Made by a program: the position numbers and the translations under genes
Assembly: GCF_000828855.1 (NCBI RefSeq)
Contig: NZ_AP014631.1
Span: 1 to 64,000 of the forward strand
Reading direction: 5' to 3'
Length of the DNA stretch: 64,000 bases
DNA from: Metamycoplasma canadense
GTDB lineage: Bacteria; Bacillota_I; Bacilli_A; Mycoplasmatales; Metamycoplasmataceae
The notes under the pieces: generated by a model
What the model was told of the DNA's origin: nothing
The model's input: only the letters and a program-made list of their open reading frames with translations
Databases searched by the model: none
Part shown: positions 20,925 to 32,567 of the stretch, piece by piece
Layout of the letters: each line of letters begins with the position of its first letter
Position numbering within the stretch: the stretch's first letter is position 1

Positions 20925-22932
20925 TAAAAAAATTTTCTAACATGTCATTGAATTCTTGTTCATTAATTATTTTAATGTTAATTTTTTTAGCTTTTGGTAA
21001 TTTGCTACCTGCGTTTTCTCCAATTAGTAAGTAGTTTATATTTGATGAAATCGAAGACATTACCTGTCCATTATTTTCTAAAATAATCTTTTCAAAAAAT
21101 GATCTTGGTTTCGATAATTTTCCTGTAATAACAAATGACAAGCCATCAAAAATATTGCTTTTAATATTTTTTTTATAAGTCGGATTAACTCCTAAGGAAA
21201 TTAAATTTGAAATAAGACTTTTATTTTTATTATCGTTAAATCATTCAACTAATTTTAAGGTTATTTTTGATCCTATATCATGAAAATTTTCAAAGATTGA
21301 AAAATCGTAAGTTAATAAATTTTCAAATTTAATTATTTTTGATGCAATAAACTTTGCTGTTTTTTGACCAATTAAAGGAATTGATAAGGCAAAAATTAAT
21401 TTTTCAAGTGATTTTGTTTTTGAATCTTCAATAGCTTTAATAATTTTATTGATTGAAATTTCACCAAAACCATCTAGCTTAACCAATTTATCTTTATGGT
21501 TCTTTAAATTAAAAATATCTTCAATACTATTAATATAGCCTAGTTTATTAAGAAAAATTATATTTTTTTCACCAAGAGATTTTATATCCAAGCCATCTTT
21601 TGAAGTAAAATGTATTAGTTTTCTTATTTTTATTTCTTTACATTCTTCATTTAAGCAATATTGTTCTAATCCACTTTCATTAAAATAAAGTTGGCTTTGG
21701 CAAAAAGGACATATTTTTATAGGTTCAAAAAAATTTAAATTATTTTTTTTGCTTACGCCTACTACACAAGGGATTATTTCACCTGATTTTTTTATAAAAA
21801 CTTCATCATTAATATTAATATTTAAATTTTTTATAAATTCATAATTATTTAATGTTGCATAGTTAACTTTTGTCGAAGAAAGTTCAACTTCTTCTAATAA
21901 AGCATTATATGTAACAATACCAGTTCTACCGATAGTAACAAAAATATTTTTTAGCAATGTAGAAGCTATATCGGGTTCATATTTAAAAGCAATAGTTGAA
22001 TGTGGGAACTTTGAAGTATAACCAAGTTTTTCATAAAATTCTAACTCGTTTAATTTAATTACAATTCCGTCAGTTTCGTATAAAAGATGTTGTTTTTTAT
22101 TTTTGAAATTTAAAATATATGATTTTATTTGATCAATATTTAAGGCTTTCTTTGCATAGTTTGAAATATTAAAATTTAACGATTTTAAAAATAAAAATGT
22201 TTCTTCCATAGTTTTAATATTATGTTGTTCAGGATTAACGATATAATACAAAAATGAAGCTAAATTTCTTTCTTTAACAATATTTGGATCTAATTGTCTA
22301 AGTGTACCTGCAGCAGCATTTCTTGGGTTTGCCATTGGATTTTTATTTTCAGACATTAGTTTTTTATTTAATGTTTTAAATTCATCAATTGGTAGAAAAA
22401 TTTCCCCTCTAACTTCTATATCATTAGTATAAGAAATAGTTTTTGGTATGTTTTTAATTTGATAAACATTGTTTGTAACATCTTCACCAATTTTTCCATT
22501 TCCACGTGTAACAGCTTGAATTAATTTACCATTTTTATACTTCAATGATATTGACAAACCATCGATTTTAGGTTCGATAAAAAAAGAAAAATTATTTGTT
22601 ATTTTTTTGATATTTTCAATAAATTTTTCAATTTCTTCAATTTTATATGCTTTATTTAAAGAAAGCATAGGAGTATCATGAGTTACTTTTGTAAAAATTT
22701 TTGAAGCGTGAGCATTAATTTTATTTGTTGGCGAATTATTTAATTCGTCTTTTGTAAATAAATAAGAAAATTCAGTTTCTAGCTTTTTTAATTTATTTAT
22801 TTCTACGTCGTATATTTCATCTGAAACTAAAGGATTATCTAAATCATAATAATATTTATCTCATTCTTTAATTTTGTTTTGTAAATCCGTAATTTCTTTT
22901 TTTATTTTAAAATTATTAATTTCTTCTTTCAT
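20920..22932 (-). CDS. ligA: NAD-dependent DNA ligase
   Basis: The 670-residue enzyme seals nicks in DNA with NAD as cofactor. The adenylated Lys is Lys122 in EPKIDGLS. An OB fold, the zinc site (CPFCQ and CLNEEC), helix-hairpin-helix repeats (LDGFGEISINKI, LIGQKTAKFI) and a C-terminal BRCT domain (FVITGKLSKPRSF) follow in the usual order. Length is standard. The ATG lies two bases after the ecfT stop, so it is cotranscribed with the transporter genes. Two adjacent TGA codons in the overlap region are read as Trp in ecfT. Confidence 0.97.
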
Positions 22933-22934
22933 TT

Positions 22935-23885
22935 TTAAACCTTTTGAAATGTTGCTAATCATCAAGATGGTAAATTAATTGAGTCGATAGAACATACAAC
23001 TACTAAAGTTGTTAGCCCTAATAAAATAATTGAGGCTAAAATATCTTTTCATTTTGGTGAAATTTTACGATAATACGTTCTTTTTGAATAAGGTTCATAA
23101 CCTCTTGAAGTCATAGCATCTGATAAGTCATTTGCTTTATTAAAAGAGGAAACAAAAAGAGGTATCATCAAAACAATAAATGATTTAATTTTATCTTTAA
23201 AATTACCGTTTTTAAAATCAACACCACGACTTGATTGAGCCTTCATTATTCTATTTGATTCATCCAAAAGAGTAGGAATGAATCTCAAAGCAATTGAAAT
23301 TATCATTGTAATTATTTCTGTTGGAATTTTGAACAATTTTAAAGGATACAACAAATCATTAATTGCTCTTGTTAATAAAACCGACTTTGTTGTAACTGTT
23401 AAAATAGTTGTTATTAAAATTACACCATAAATTCTTATCATAATCGATATTGTTCTATGTATTGAAAATAACGTTAATTGAAATGTTGAATTAATATCAT
23501 TTTTAGGCGCAAAGAATACTAAATTTATAATTATTTTTCCTCGATAAATAACATAAGCATCTGAATTTATTTCAGAAGGTAAAGGAACATATTTATCAGC
23601 ATCATAATACATTATTGCTCCCTTAATAGTAAGCATATTAATAATAAGTAAGAATAAAGCAATATAAATAGGTAATTTTATTTTTTGAAACAATGATTTT
23701 ACTGATTTGGTAGCTATTACATATAAAACCATACTAAAAATAATTAAAATACCTAAAGTAATATAATGCGATGAAACAAAAAATAAAATAATAAATAAAA
23801 TGTTTGCTAAAAATTTTAATCGAGGGTCAAGGTTATGAATTGGTGTATTAATGTTTAAGTATTTACCTATAATTGTTTTATTCAT
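22935..23885 (-). CDS. ecfT: Energy-coupling factor transporter, membrane subunit EcfT
   Basis: The 316-residue membrane protein joins the two ATPases to exchangeable substrate-binding S components for vitamins and other micronutrients. Five to six membrane helices are seen. The coupling-helix motifs carry SSRGVDF and TSRGYEP, the two Ala/Ser-Arg-Gly signatures of EcfT. An extra loop (about 80-125, with DADKYVPLPSE) is larger than in Firmicutes. The gene starts 13 bases after ecfA2 with AAGGAGGG before it. Confidence 0.94.
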
Positions 23886-23898
23886 TGATTAACCCTCC

Positions 23899-24918
23899 TT
23901 ATTTTCTTTTTATTTTTATCTGTTTATTAATTTCATTTGCTAACTCTTCAATATTAGTTACTTTTTGAATATTAAATCCATTTTTATTTAACTTTTCAAC
24001 ATATGATAATAATTTAGTCGGTATTAAACTATTTTCAATAAGTAAATCGTTGTTACTTAATATTTCATATGTATCGCCATCTTTTATGATTTTTCCATCT
24101 TTAACAAATAATGTTCTTTTTGTTCATCTTAATGCATTATCAAGGTCATGAGTTACAATGATTATTGTTGTTCCTTGTTTGTAAAGATTATAAAAAAGTT
24201 GCAACATCTCTTCAACACCTTGAGGATCTAAACCTGCAGTTGGTTCGTCTAAGACTAAAAATTTTGGTTCCATTGCCAAAATACCTGCAAGTGCAACTCT
24301 TCTTTTTTGTCCTCCAGATAAATTAAACGGACTTCTTTTTAAATAATCAAGTGGTAAACCTACCATTTCAATATACTTAGCTGCCAATTGTTTTGCTTTA
24401 TCTTTTTTAATCCCCATTGAGATTGGACCGAAAATAATGTCTTTTTCTATTGTTGATTCAAATAGTTGATATTCAGCAAATTGAAAAACAACACCAACTT
24501 GTTTTCTAAGAGATTTTATGTTTTTAATTTTTCTTTTAGTTTTAGTTATATTTATATCAGTAAAAATAATTTCAAATTTATCTTTTTTAGGTATTTTTTT
24601 TATTTCTTCAACCTTTTTTTTATATTCGCCTAAAGCATTATTGTATTCTTCTATTGTATTAAAACTTTTTTTATTAGGTTTTTTTGGTTTTTTTATTTTT
24701 TTAAATAATGGAACGTTATTAAAATCAATTGAACCTGAATCAGGGATTAAAAGAGCATTAAAATGCTCAATTAACGTTGTTTTACCTGAACCAGTAGGTC
24801 CAATAATTGAAATTGCTTCTGATTCATTAATTTTAAGTGAAATATCATTTAAAACTCTTATATATGTTGGAAGTTTTTTGTCATATTCCTTTATTAAATT
24901 ATTTACTTTAATTTGCAT
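23899..24918 (-). CDS. ecfA2: Energy-coupling factor ATPase EcfA2
   Basis: The 339-residue ATPase powers ECF transport. Walker A is GPTGSGKTT (about residues 40-48), the signature is NLSGGQKRRVALAGILA, and Walker B is FLVLDEPTAGLDPQG. Between Walker A and the Q loop (QFAEYQLFE) lies a highly charged insert of about 60 residues (KKIKKPKKPNKKSF ...), which makes the protein longer than the usual 280-290 residues. The ATG lies 16 bases inside ecfA1. Confidence 0.95.
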
Positions 24919-25706
24919 AAAACCTCCAAAAGTTTATCTTCATCATATGTTGGTTCAATACCATTTATCATTTCACTTAATTTATAAATAAAAGGAGAAT
25001 CTATTTTTGCAATTTCAATAATTTCTTTATTATTTAATATTTCAATTGGTTTTCCTTGAGCAATAACTTTTCCACCAGAAAAAACAATTAATTTATCAGC
25101 CAATAAAGCTTCATCCATATCATGCGTAATTGAAATTAATGTTTTATTTGTTTTTGAATGCAAGTCATGAATAATTTTATAAATATCAGCTCTACCTTTT
25201 GGATCTAACATTGATGTTATTTCATCAAAAATAATAATTTTAGGATCAAGAGCTAAAGTAGAGGCAATAGCAACTCTTTGTTTTTGTCCCCCTGATAAAT
25301 TTTGTGGTTCTCTTTCTAAAAAATCAATCATTCCAACTTCTTTGGCATATTTTTTAATAATTTCTTCCATTTGATCATGGTTCATTTTTTTATTTTCTAG
25401 CCCAAATGCAATATCATCTTCAACCGTTGAACCAATAAATTGATTATCTGGGTTTTGATAAACAATTCCTATTCTTTTTCTAATTTCTTTTAAATTTTCA
25501 GAATTTATTTCAATACCATCAATAATTATTTTTCCACCTGATGCTTTATATATTGCTGCTAATAATTTTGAAAATGTGCTTTTTCCAGAGCCATTGTGAC
25601 CTAAAATTGCTACATATTGTCCATCTTCAATTGTTAAATCTATACTGTCTAATGCTAATCTTGGACTACCTGGGTATTTATAACTAAGTTTTTTAATTTC
25701 AATCAT
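24903..25706 (-). CDS. ecfA1: Energy-coupling factor ATPase EcfA1
   Basis: The 267-residue ATPase pairs with EcfA2. Walker A is GHNGSGKST, the Q loop YQNPDNQFIGSTVEDD is typical of EcfA1, the signature is NLSGGQKQRVAIAS and Walker B IIIFDEITSMLDPKG. It is the first gene of ecfA1-ecfA2-ecfT-ligA. It begins at an ATG with a TATAAT box 7 bases before and no Shine-Dalgarno site. Confidence 0.95.
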   Translation of the reverse strand: MIEIKKLSYKYPGSPRLALDSIDLTIEDGQYVAILGHNGSGKSTFSKLLAAIYKASGGKIIIDGIEINSENLKEIRKRIGIVYQNPDNQFIGSTVEDDIAFGLENKKMNHDQMEEIIKKYAKEVGMIDFLEREPQNLSGGQKQRVAIASTLALDPKIIIFDEITSMLDPKGRADIYKIIHDLHSKTNKTLISITHDMDEALLADKLIVFSGGKVIAQGKPIEILNNKEIIEIAKIDSPFIYKLSEMINGIEPTYDEDKLLEVLCKLK

Positions 25707-25713
25707 AAAAATA

Positions 25714-25719
25714 ATTATA
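25714..25719 (-). promoter_or_regulatory. -10 box for leaderless ecfA1
   Basis: TATAAT on the minus strand, 7 bases before the ecfA1 ATG. It would start the four-gene ecf-ligA transcript. Confidence 0.6.
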
Positions 25720-25863
25720 TATTTTTATTAATTTATATTTTAAAAAGATTAATAACCTTAAAATATCGTTTTATTTTAAATTTATAATTTCTTAAAACAA
25801 AATATTTTTATAAAGATACTTAAATAAGATTTAAAAAATTAATTAAATTTTATAATTTAAATA

Positions 25864-25869
25864 TATAAT
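25864..25869 (+). promoter_or_regulatory. -10 box of the 631-residue lipoprotein gene
   Basis: TATAAT about 50 bases before the ATG. Unlike the neighbouring ecfA1 promoter, the gene has a leader with a Shine-Dalgarno site (AAAAAAGGA). Confidence 0.5.
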
Positions 25870-25919
25870 TTTTACCTTGATAATTAGCAAACTTAAGTAT
25901 TAAAAAAGGAATTTATAAT

Positions 25920-27815
25920 ATGAAAAAAATAAAAAATTATTTATTTAAAATTATGAGTTTATCATCTTTTATTGTGCCATTATCAATTATTTCTTCTAAG
26001 TGTGAAAATAAAAACCCTAAAATTGAAACACCGAATGAAATAACACATAATGAATCGCAAAAACCAGTTCCAAATCAAACTAAAGATAATGAATTAGGGA
26101 ATCAAAATAAACAAAATGAGAAAGAAAAATTAAAAAATGAAGATTTAAAAAATCAATTAAATGAATTAGCTGAAAAAGTTAATATTAAACCTAAAGAAGG
26201 GATTAATTCTATTGAACAAGCCTTAAAAATAGATAATTACACATATGATTCTTTTTCTGATTCAAAAATTACTTTACTAATAACTAAAATAAATAAGAAA
26301 GATAGCAATAATGTTATTTTAACTTTTAAATTAATTAATACAAAAGAAAATATTTCATCTTCTGAAATGCAAAGACAAATTAACTTTAATTTTAGTTCAA
26401 AAAATAATATTCTAAGTAATAATGAAATTGAACTTAATGGCTTAAAAATTATTGGTTTTAAAAATATAGTAAGTTCTTTAAAACTTAATAAAAATATGAC
26501 AGTTACTGAAGCAATTAATAAGCTAAAAGAACATGAAAATAAAAAGGATTTTAAAATTTATAATTTAAAATTCGACGAGTATGATGAAACAAAAGGAACA
26601 ATTTCAATTTCTTTTAGTTATGAAATTGAAAATAATAAATTTGATAACAATAAAACTTCAATATCCGGCTTTAAAAAAGTTGAAATTTTTAATAAAGATT
26701 TAATTTCTATTTCTTTAAATAAAGAAAAATTAATTAAAGAGAAAAAAAATATTAAAGATTTAAATAATCAAAATTTAAATGAATATTTAATTATTACTAC
26801 TATAAATTCTTCAGGAGAAGAAATAAATATTTCTAAGCTTATAGAAAATCAATCATTTAATTATAAATATGAATATAAACCTAAATTTTCAAATGAACAA
26901 AAAAAAGAAAATGTCAATTTAACAATAATAATTTCATATAAGAAAAAAGACTTAAATAAAGCTGAAGAAGAAGTTATTCAAAAAATTGAACTTTTAAGAA
27001 AATCAATAAAAAATAACAACATAAAAGAAAAAGAAATTTTAGATTATATTATTGATAATTCAATAACAACAATTGCTCATAATTTATCTAATAAATTTCC
27101 TTCAGCTTTTTTAAAACCGTTTAATGATTCTAAAAAAATCGCATACTTTTTTATTAAAAACGACAATGAAAATTACTTTGGAACTGGAGAAAAAATAATT
27201 CAATTTTCAGATGAAAGTTTAAAAGTAGATGATTTTGAAGGAAAATTGAAATTTAGTTTTAACCTAAAATATCAAAATGAAGGTAAAACTTTTATTTCAA
27301 AATCAAAAGAAATAGAAATTAATAATCTTAAAAAAATAACCTCTGATTATTTAAGTAATTTTCAATTAATTTTTAATTCCACAAGTGAAAAATTTAAAAC
27401 AATTACAAATAAAATGAAAGATGATTATCTAAAAAATCAAAATTTAGATTCTAAAAAATATATTGCATTATTAACAAATACCACAAATAATGAACATATT
27501 TTTTTAAGAAACAATAAAGATATTCAAAATAATGAATTAGAAATTCGAGAATTACCAAATTTAAAACTAAATGCATTGGGAAAACCGATTAAAGAAGTAA
27601 TTAAAGATGGTGTAATTATAAATTTTTCAGGAAATGAGGATGACAATTTTGAAATTAATTATTTATTTGCTAATTTTAAAAATGTAGAAATTGATAGAAT
27701 TGAAGAAAATAGAGTTTACTTTAAATTAAATTATGATTTAGTAATATCAATTAATTCAGACAATAATTCCGAGATAGTAATTCCTCAAAGCACTTCTTGA
27801 TTTTTTAATATATAA
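25920..27815 (+). CDS. Large surface lipoprotein, type-17-like repeats
   Basis: The 631-residue prolipoprotein has a signal peptide with the atypical lipobox IISSKC (Cys about 33). A Gln/Asn/Lys linker follows, then several loosely repeated units of about 100 residues of the form IKNLKF..DYDETKGTISISFSYEI, seen near 200-235 and in weaker copies before and after. This resembles the lipoprotein-associated type-17 domain of mycoplasma variable surface proteins; I judge by pattern. It ends WFFNI after a TGA codon. Nearby genes are unrelated. Role is likely surface contact or antigen display. Confidence 0.8.
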
Positions 27816-27872
27816 AAAAAATTCAAAAAATATTTTAGTAATAAATTAAAACAAAGAAGGCTAATATTAAAA

Positions 27873-27928
27873 ATAATAAACCTCAAAAGTTAAGCTAAGT
27901 AAATTAGAAAACTTTTGAGGTTTATTAT
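27873..27928. terminator. Lipoprotein-gene terminator hairpin, second copy
   Basis: A perfect 19-bp inverted repeat (27873-27891 and 27910-27928) with an 18-base loop. The arm nearly repeats that of 9395-9412. It lies between two convergent lipoprotein genes and can serve both. Confidence 0.8.
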
Positions 27929-28007
27929 AAATTTGCTATGGTTTTCAAAATATAAATAAACTATTAACTTTATGTATTCTAGTTTGTTTATAACATAGTT
28001 TATTTTT

Positions 28008-30211
28008 TTATATATTTAACAAATAAGATTCTGAGTATAAAACATTGTTTTTACCTTTAAATCTAAATAAATATTTTCCAGAACCTAGTTTTATTTTATT
28101 TTCGGTTACTTCTTTTCATTTATCTTCGTTTATTTCTTTATACTCCATTAAAGGATTTATTCCTGTAACATAACCTTTATATATTCTAATTGTTCTAATA
28201 TCAGGCATTTTTTTGATATCAATTTTTTGAATTAAAGAAGTTAAATATTCGCCTTTTCCTTCCTTTACAACATATAATGTTTTTGTATCAATATTTTCTA
28301 AATAAATATCTTTATTATCATTTATATTTATTCACTCACTGTTATTTATTTTATATTTCATTCCTTTTTCAATATTTGTTAGATAACCGCTACGCTCATT
28401 TTCTGGTCTAAAAATACTTTGAGGTAAAGGATGATGTTTTATTTCAAAATCAAAGTGTTCTTGATTATAAATAAATTTATATCCTATTTTATAAATATTT
28501 ATTTTTATTTTCGGATTTAATTTATTAAAATTATGTAAATAAACTAATGTAGAATTGTTTTGATTTACTACTTTTTTTATTTCGGCATTTTCTATAAAAA
28601 TATTTTCATCGTCGAAAACAGTGTTTTCGGGATTAGTGATTTGTAAAATATAATGTGACTCTTCATCTTGATATTTTTTTATTGTTAAATTAACATTTTG
28701 TTTATCTTCTACCCTTGGCAATAAATACTGATATGTAACAAAATTACGATTAGAATAACGTTTTTTATAAGTATGATGTTTTTTTGTTTTATCAACAATA
28801 CTTTTTTCAATTAACTCTTCAAAATAATTATTACGATAATAAGGTGTGGTAAAAATAACTTTATTACCATTATCACTACTTACTATTTTTTCTAATATTT
28901 TATTTACATCTTTTTTTTCTTGGATAAAATTTTGTAGTTTATATCCTCTGTATTTTTGCCCCATTTGTTCTGGTCGTATTTTTTTAATATATTGTCTACT
29001 TCTTTGTAAATCATAATCATTAACTAAAAAATAATTGTAATTTACTTTATTATCAAGACTTGTTTTGGCTCCTCAAGTGGCATCAACATGGTATCACTTG
29101 CCCTCAAGTTCAATCATATTTCAAATATGTTTTTCTCTTCCTACATCTCCTATTATTAAAAGATTAGGTATTTTTAATTCATCCAAAAACATTTTCATGC
29201 CCTTAGCATAGCCAGTACATACACTTGCTAAACCAATAATTGCACTGTATGCTGTTTGATCATCACCTAAAAACTCACCATCTTGATATCTAACATTATT
29301 ACCTAATCATTCATATGCTTTTAATGCTCTTTCTACAGGTGGTAAATTTAATCATCCGCCTTGGGTAATTATTTCTTTAACCCTTTGTAATGATTGGTTG
29401 TATTCTTTAATGTTTTGTGAAGATTTGGGATTATATACCATTACATCAAATCCATATAATTCTTTATCAACTAACGCCCATAATTTCATTGGAGATGATG
29501 TATTGGTATTATTAGTCAATGTTACACTATCGCCACTTATTTTTTTACTTCATCCAAAGGATAATATTTTTGTAAATATCATTTAACATTCTTTACTACT
29601 TCATTTTCCTTATTATAAATTTTTAACTCTAACGGTTCATTATGCAACACTTCAAGTTGATTATTGTCATTTAATAAATAATTAAAATGATATTTATTGG
29701 TATTAAAATAATTATAACCAATTTCATTTTTTAAGGACATTATTTTATTTTCAACACTATTATCTACATCATCAATAATTGCATTATCTTCTTTTTCCTT
29801 TCGAGCAATTATTTTTTTATTTGGATCATCCTCATTTAAAGGTTTATTCATTTTACCTTTTTCTATTGTTTTTAAAGGATCTCTTTTAGTAGGTTTATGT
29901 AATTTCATCCCCTCGATTAATTCAACAGATGGAACAATGATATTTTCTGGTACTCCATTTTTTTGTATTTCTTTTTTTGTTTCACCTTTTTCTATTGTTT
30001 TTAAAGGATCTCTTTTAGTAGGTCTAATGTAATTCATCCCCTCGATTAATTCAACAGATGGAACAATGATATTTTCTGGTGCTCCATTTTTTTGTATTTC
30101 TTTTTTTGTTTCACCTTTTTTATCTATTTTTTGCTCATTAACACATGAAAGTGTCATTAAAGGAACATTTAAACTTAATAAGGTGGTAATTAATAATATT
30201 TTCTTTTTCAT
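28008..30211 (-). pseudogene. Transglutaminase-domain lipoprotein gene, split by a one-base frameshift
   Basis: The reconstructed product (about 735 residues) has a signal peptide with lipobox MTLSC, a 43-residue tandem repeat (GETKKEIQKNG ...), an acidic linker, and a transglutaminase-like domain with Cys in SVCTGYAKGM, His in KHIWNMIELEGKWYHVD and Asp in VDATWG, the catalytic triad order. The C-terminal third is beta-rich. The frame breaks at a run of seven A (29540-29546): frame one reads GTA AAA AAA TAA, and one extra A, or a -1 slip, restores the long frame. The start ATG at 30211 is set by a TATAAT box 7 bases upstream. It may be inactive, slippage-dependent, phase variable or a sequencing error. 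Such proteins may act as surface proteases or crosslinkers. Confidence 0.78.
29855..30112 (-). repeat. Two-copy tandem repeat, 129-base unit
   Basis: Units 29855-29983 and 29984-30112 code for the 43-residue repeat in the lipoprotein above, with the start of a third unit after it. They differ at only about ten bases, mainly at NYIR versus KLHK. Copy number could change by slippage or recombination without shifting the frame. Confidence 0.88.
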
Positions 30212-30218
30212 ACTCAAA

Positions 30219-30224
30219 ATTATA
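30219..30224 (-). promoter_or_regulatory. -10 box for leaderless lipoprotein gene
   Basis: TATAAT on the minus strand, 7 bases before the ATG at 30211. It favours that ATG over the TTG six bases earlier. Confidence 0.6.
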
Positions 30225-30325
30225 AACTAATATACTTATATTAATAATAACTTAAAATAAAAAAATGATTTTAATATAACAATCAATACTATGCAAAAAC
30301 ATATTTAAAATATTTCGCTAAAAAT

Positions 30326-30360
30326 AAAAAAAGTTAACACATTGCAATGTTAACTTTTTG
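30326..30360. terminator. Terminator of the kinase-hpt transcript
   Basis: An 11 to 12-bp stem (AAAAAGTTAAC and GTTAACTTTTT) with a 10-base loop lies 16 bases past the hpt stop. A- and T-runs flank both sides. Confidence 0.8.
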
Positions 30361-30375
30361 CTGCATTTATATGGA

Positions 30376-30924
30376 TTATTTTCTTTTTATTGTTCCAATA
30401 TAGGGTAATTGACGCATTTTTTCTTCTCAATCAAAACCAAAACCGACAACAAAATCATTTTTATTAATTAAAAAACCAAAATTATCTGGTTCAAATTCAA
30501 CAACTCTTCCACTCGGTTTGTTTAAAAGAGTAAGAACTTTTAATGATTTAGGATTTCTTGATTTTAAAATCGAAACAACTTTTGTCATTGTTCTAGCAGT
30601 ATCAACAATGTCTTCAACAATCAAAACATCACAACCTTCAATATTATTTACTAAATCTAAAACAATTTTTACATTTCCTGAGGATTTATCTGTTCCATCA
30701 TATGAACTAGTTATCATAAAATCAGATACAAAATCAATGTGTATTGTCTTTATTAATTGAGCATAAAAAGGAAGACAACCTTTTAATAAACCAACAATTA
30801 TTAAATTTTTTGAATTTTTGTATGTTTCATTAACTCAATTACTTAATTCAAAAATTTTTGCTTCTAATTCATTTTGAGAAAAAAGAACTTTTTCTATTCT
30901 TGGATCAATTGTTTTTTTTGTCAT
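30376..30924 (-). CDS. hpt: Hypoxanthine phosphoribosyltransferase
   Basis: The 182-residue enzyme salvages hypoxanthine and guanine to IMP and GMP using PRPP. The PRPP-binding motif is VLIVEDIVDTARTM, and the flexible loop is TSSYDGTDKSSG. The FGFDWEEKMRQLPYIG C-end is typical. The ATG lies 31 bases inside the deoxynucleoside kinase gene, so the two purine or nucleoside salvage genes are coupled. Confidence 0.94.
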
Positions 30925-31565
30925 TGTTCTTCCTCTTCCTCAATTATTTTAATTGCTTTTTCAAAAACTTGATTTTCATCTAAATTATTAACATCAATTA
31001 TTCTAAAATTAAGTTGAAAATTATCTGCAAGTTCTTTAAAAATTTTATAATAATTTTCGTGCAAATTTTTAAAATATTGAAAATTTAGATCTCAATTTTT
31101 TATCTCTGTTTCCCTCCCTCTTTTAAAGATTCTTTTCTTAAATGTTTCAAAATTAATATTTAAAAATATAACTAAATCTGGTAGTTCGTTTTTTGTTATT
31201 AATTTATTAAACAAAGCATCAAATGCTTCTAAATATTTAGGTTCTTTTTCTTGTAAAATTAGTTTTGCAAAAATATAATGTTCAATTGAAAATCGATCCA
31301 AAAATAAGTGTCTATTTTTATTAGGTTTTTTTAGTAATTGCTTAAGAATTAAATTAAATTTTGAAGAGTGGTTTTCAATTATATAACTTTGAAATCCTAT
31401 TGTTATATTAGGTTTTTTTTCATATAATCATTTTAAAAATGTATTAAAAACTTCATCATTTTCTTCAAATTCTTTTAAAAGTAAAGAATTGCTGTAGTGT
31501 TTTGTTAATTTTTTAGATAGTGAACTTTTACCAGCTGATATCATTCCACTTATTCCAATTATCAT
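30894..31565 (-). CDS. Deoxynucleoside kinase (dAK/dGK family)
   Basis: The 223-residue kinase phosphorylates deoxynucleosides such as dA or dG. The P-loop is GISGMISAGKSS (residues 4-15), the DRS-like motif is DRFSIEHYIF, and the LID Arg segment is RIFKRGRETEI. A TGA near the end reads as Trp, which extends the protein past the hpt start to a TAG. The ribosome site is GGAGGATT. Substrate choice cannot be read from sequence. Confidence 0.88.
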
Positions 31566-31692
31566 AATCCTCCACGTTGATTTAAAAATATTTAAATTAT
31601 TTTACTAAAACTTATATTTTTTTATTATAAAAATAAATATTTTAATTAATTTTTAAGACACTTTTAAAAAATCTAAAAATTAATTAAAATAT

Positions 31693-32565
31693 TTACTTAT
31701 TAAGAATTTTATTATAAAAATTTGTTTTATTTTGTATGTCATATGACTTAATTAAATTTAATATAAGACCAATAATTGTCATTGGTCCAACACCACCGGG
31801 AACTGGAGTTAAAAAAGATATTTCTTGTTTAATGTTATCTAAATTAATGTCACCAACAATTGTATTATTTTCTAGTCGATGAATTCCAACATCCACTAAA
31901 ATAACATTATTTTTTAATTTAATATTATCTAAACATCCTCTTGATCCGGTTGCAACAATTAATAGATCATTTAAATAAATATCATCTTTAGGAGTATTTA
32001 TTTCATATCTTCTTACAATTGCTCCAGCTTGTTCAAAAAAAATTGACAAGGGTTTTCCGACTATTTTACTTTGTCCTATAACACCGATATTTAGATTTTT
32101 ATAATCAATATTATATTCTTCAAGTAATATAATTATCCCAAGTGCTGTTGCTGGTAAAAAAGATTTGAATTTTAAATGAAAATTAGCTTTTTGATTTGCT
32201 TTTGTTAATCCATCAATGTCTTTAGAAATTTTTATTTTATTTAATAATTTATCAATGTTTTTTATTTTATTTGTTTGAACTGGGAGCTGAATAATAAATC
32301 CTGTTGTTTCAATATTTAAAATTTTAATAGCTTTTTTTATTTCTTTTTCAGTTGAATTTTTTTGTAATTTAATAAATTTAGTTTTTATTCCTAAATTTTT
32401 AGCCATATTCAATTTGTGTCTAATATAAATATTTGATTCCTCAAGATCGCCAACTTGCAAAATACCTAAAATTGGCATTTTTTTCTCTGCCAATTTGCTT
32501 AATTCGTTCTGGATTTTATTTTTAATTTTTTCTTTAGTTTGTTTACCATCTAATATTTTAAACAT
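31693..32565 (-). CDS. folD: Methylenetetrahydrofolate dehydrogenase / cyclohydrolase
   Basis: The 290-residue bifunctional enzyme interconverts 5,10-methylene- and 10-formyl-tetrahydrofolate with NADP. Family motifs are present: YIRHKLNMAKNLGI with the catalytic Lys region, QLPVQTNKI, KDIDGLTKAN, GQSKIVGKP in the nucleotide-binding fold, and TPVPGGVGPMT. It starts 2 bases after the preceding small gene. Confidence 0.96.
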   Translation of the reverse strand: MFKILDGKQTKEKIKNKIQNELSKLAEKKMPILGILQVGDLEESNIYIRHKLNMAKNLGIKTKFIKLQKNSTEKEIKKAIKILNIETTGFIIQLPVQTNKIKNIDKLLNKIKISKDIDGLTKANQKANFHLKFKSFLPATALGIIILLEEYNIDYKNLNIGVIGQSKIVGKPLSIFFEQAGAIVRRYEINTPKDDIYLNDLLIVATGSRGCLDNIKLKNNVILVDVGIHRLENNTIVGDINLDNIKQEISFLTPVPGGVGPMTIIGLILNLIKSYDIQNKTNFYNKILNK

Positions 32566-32567
32566 TA

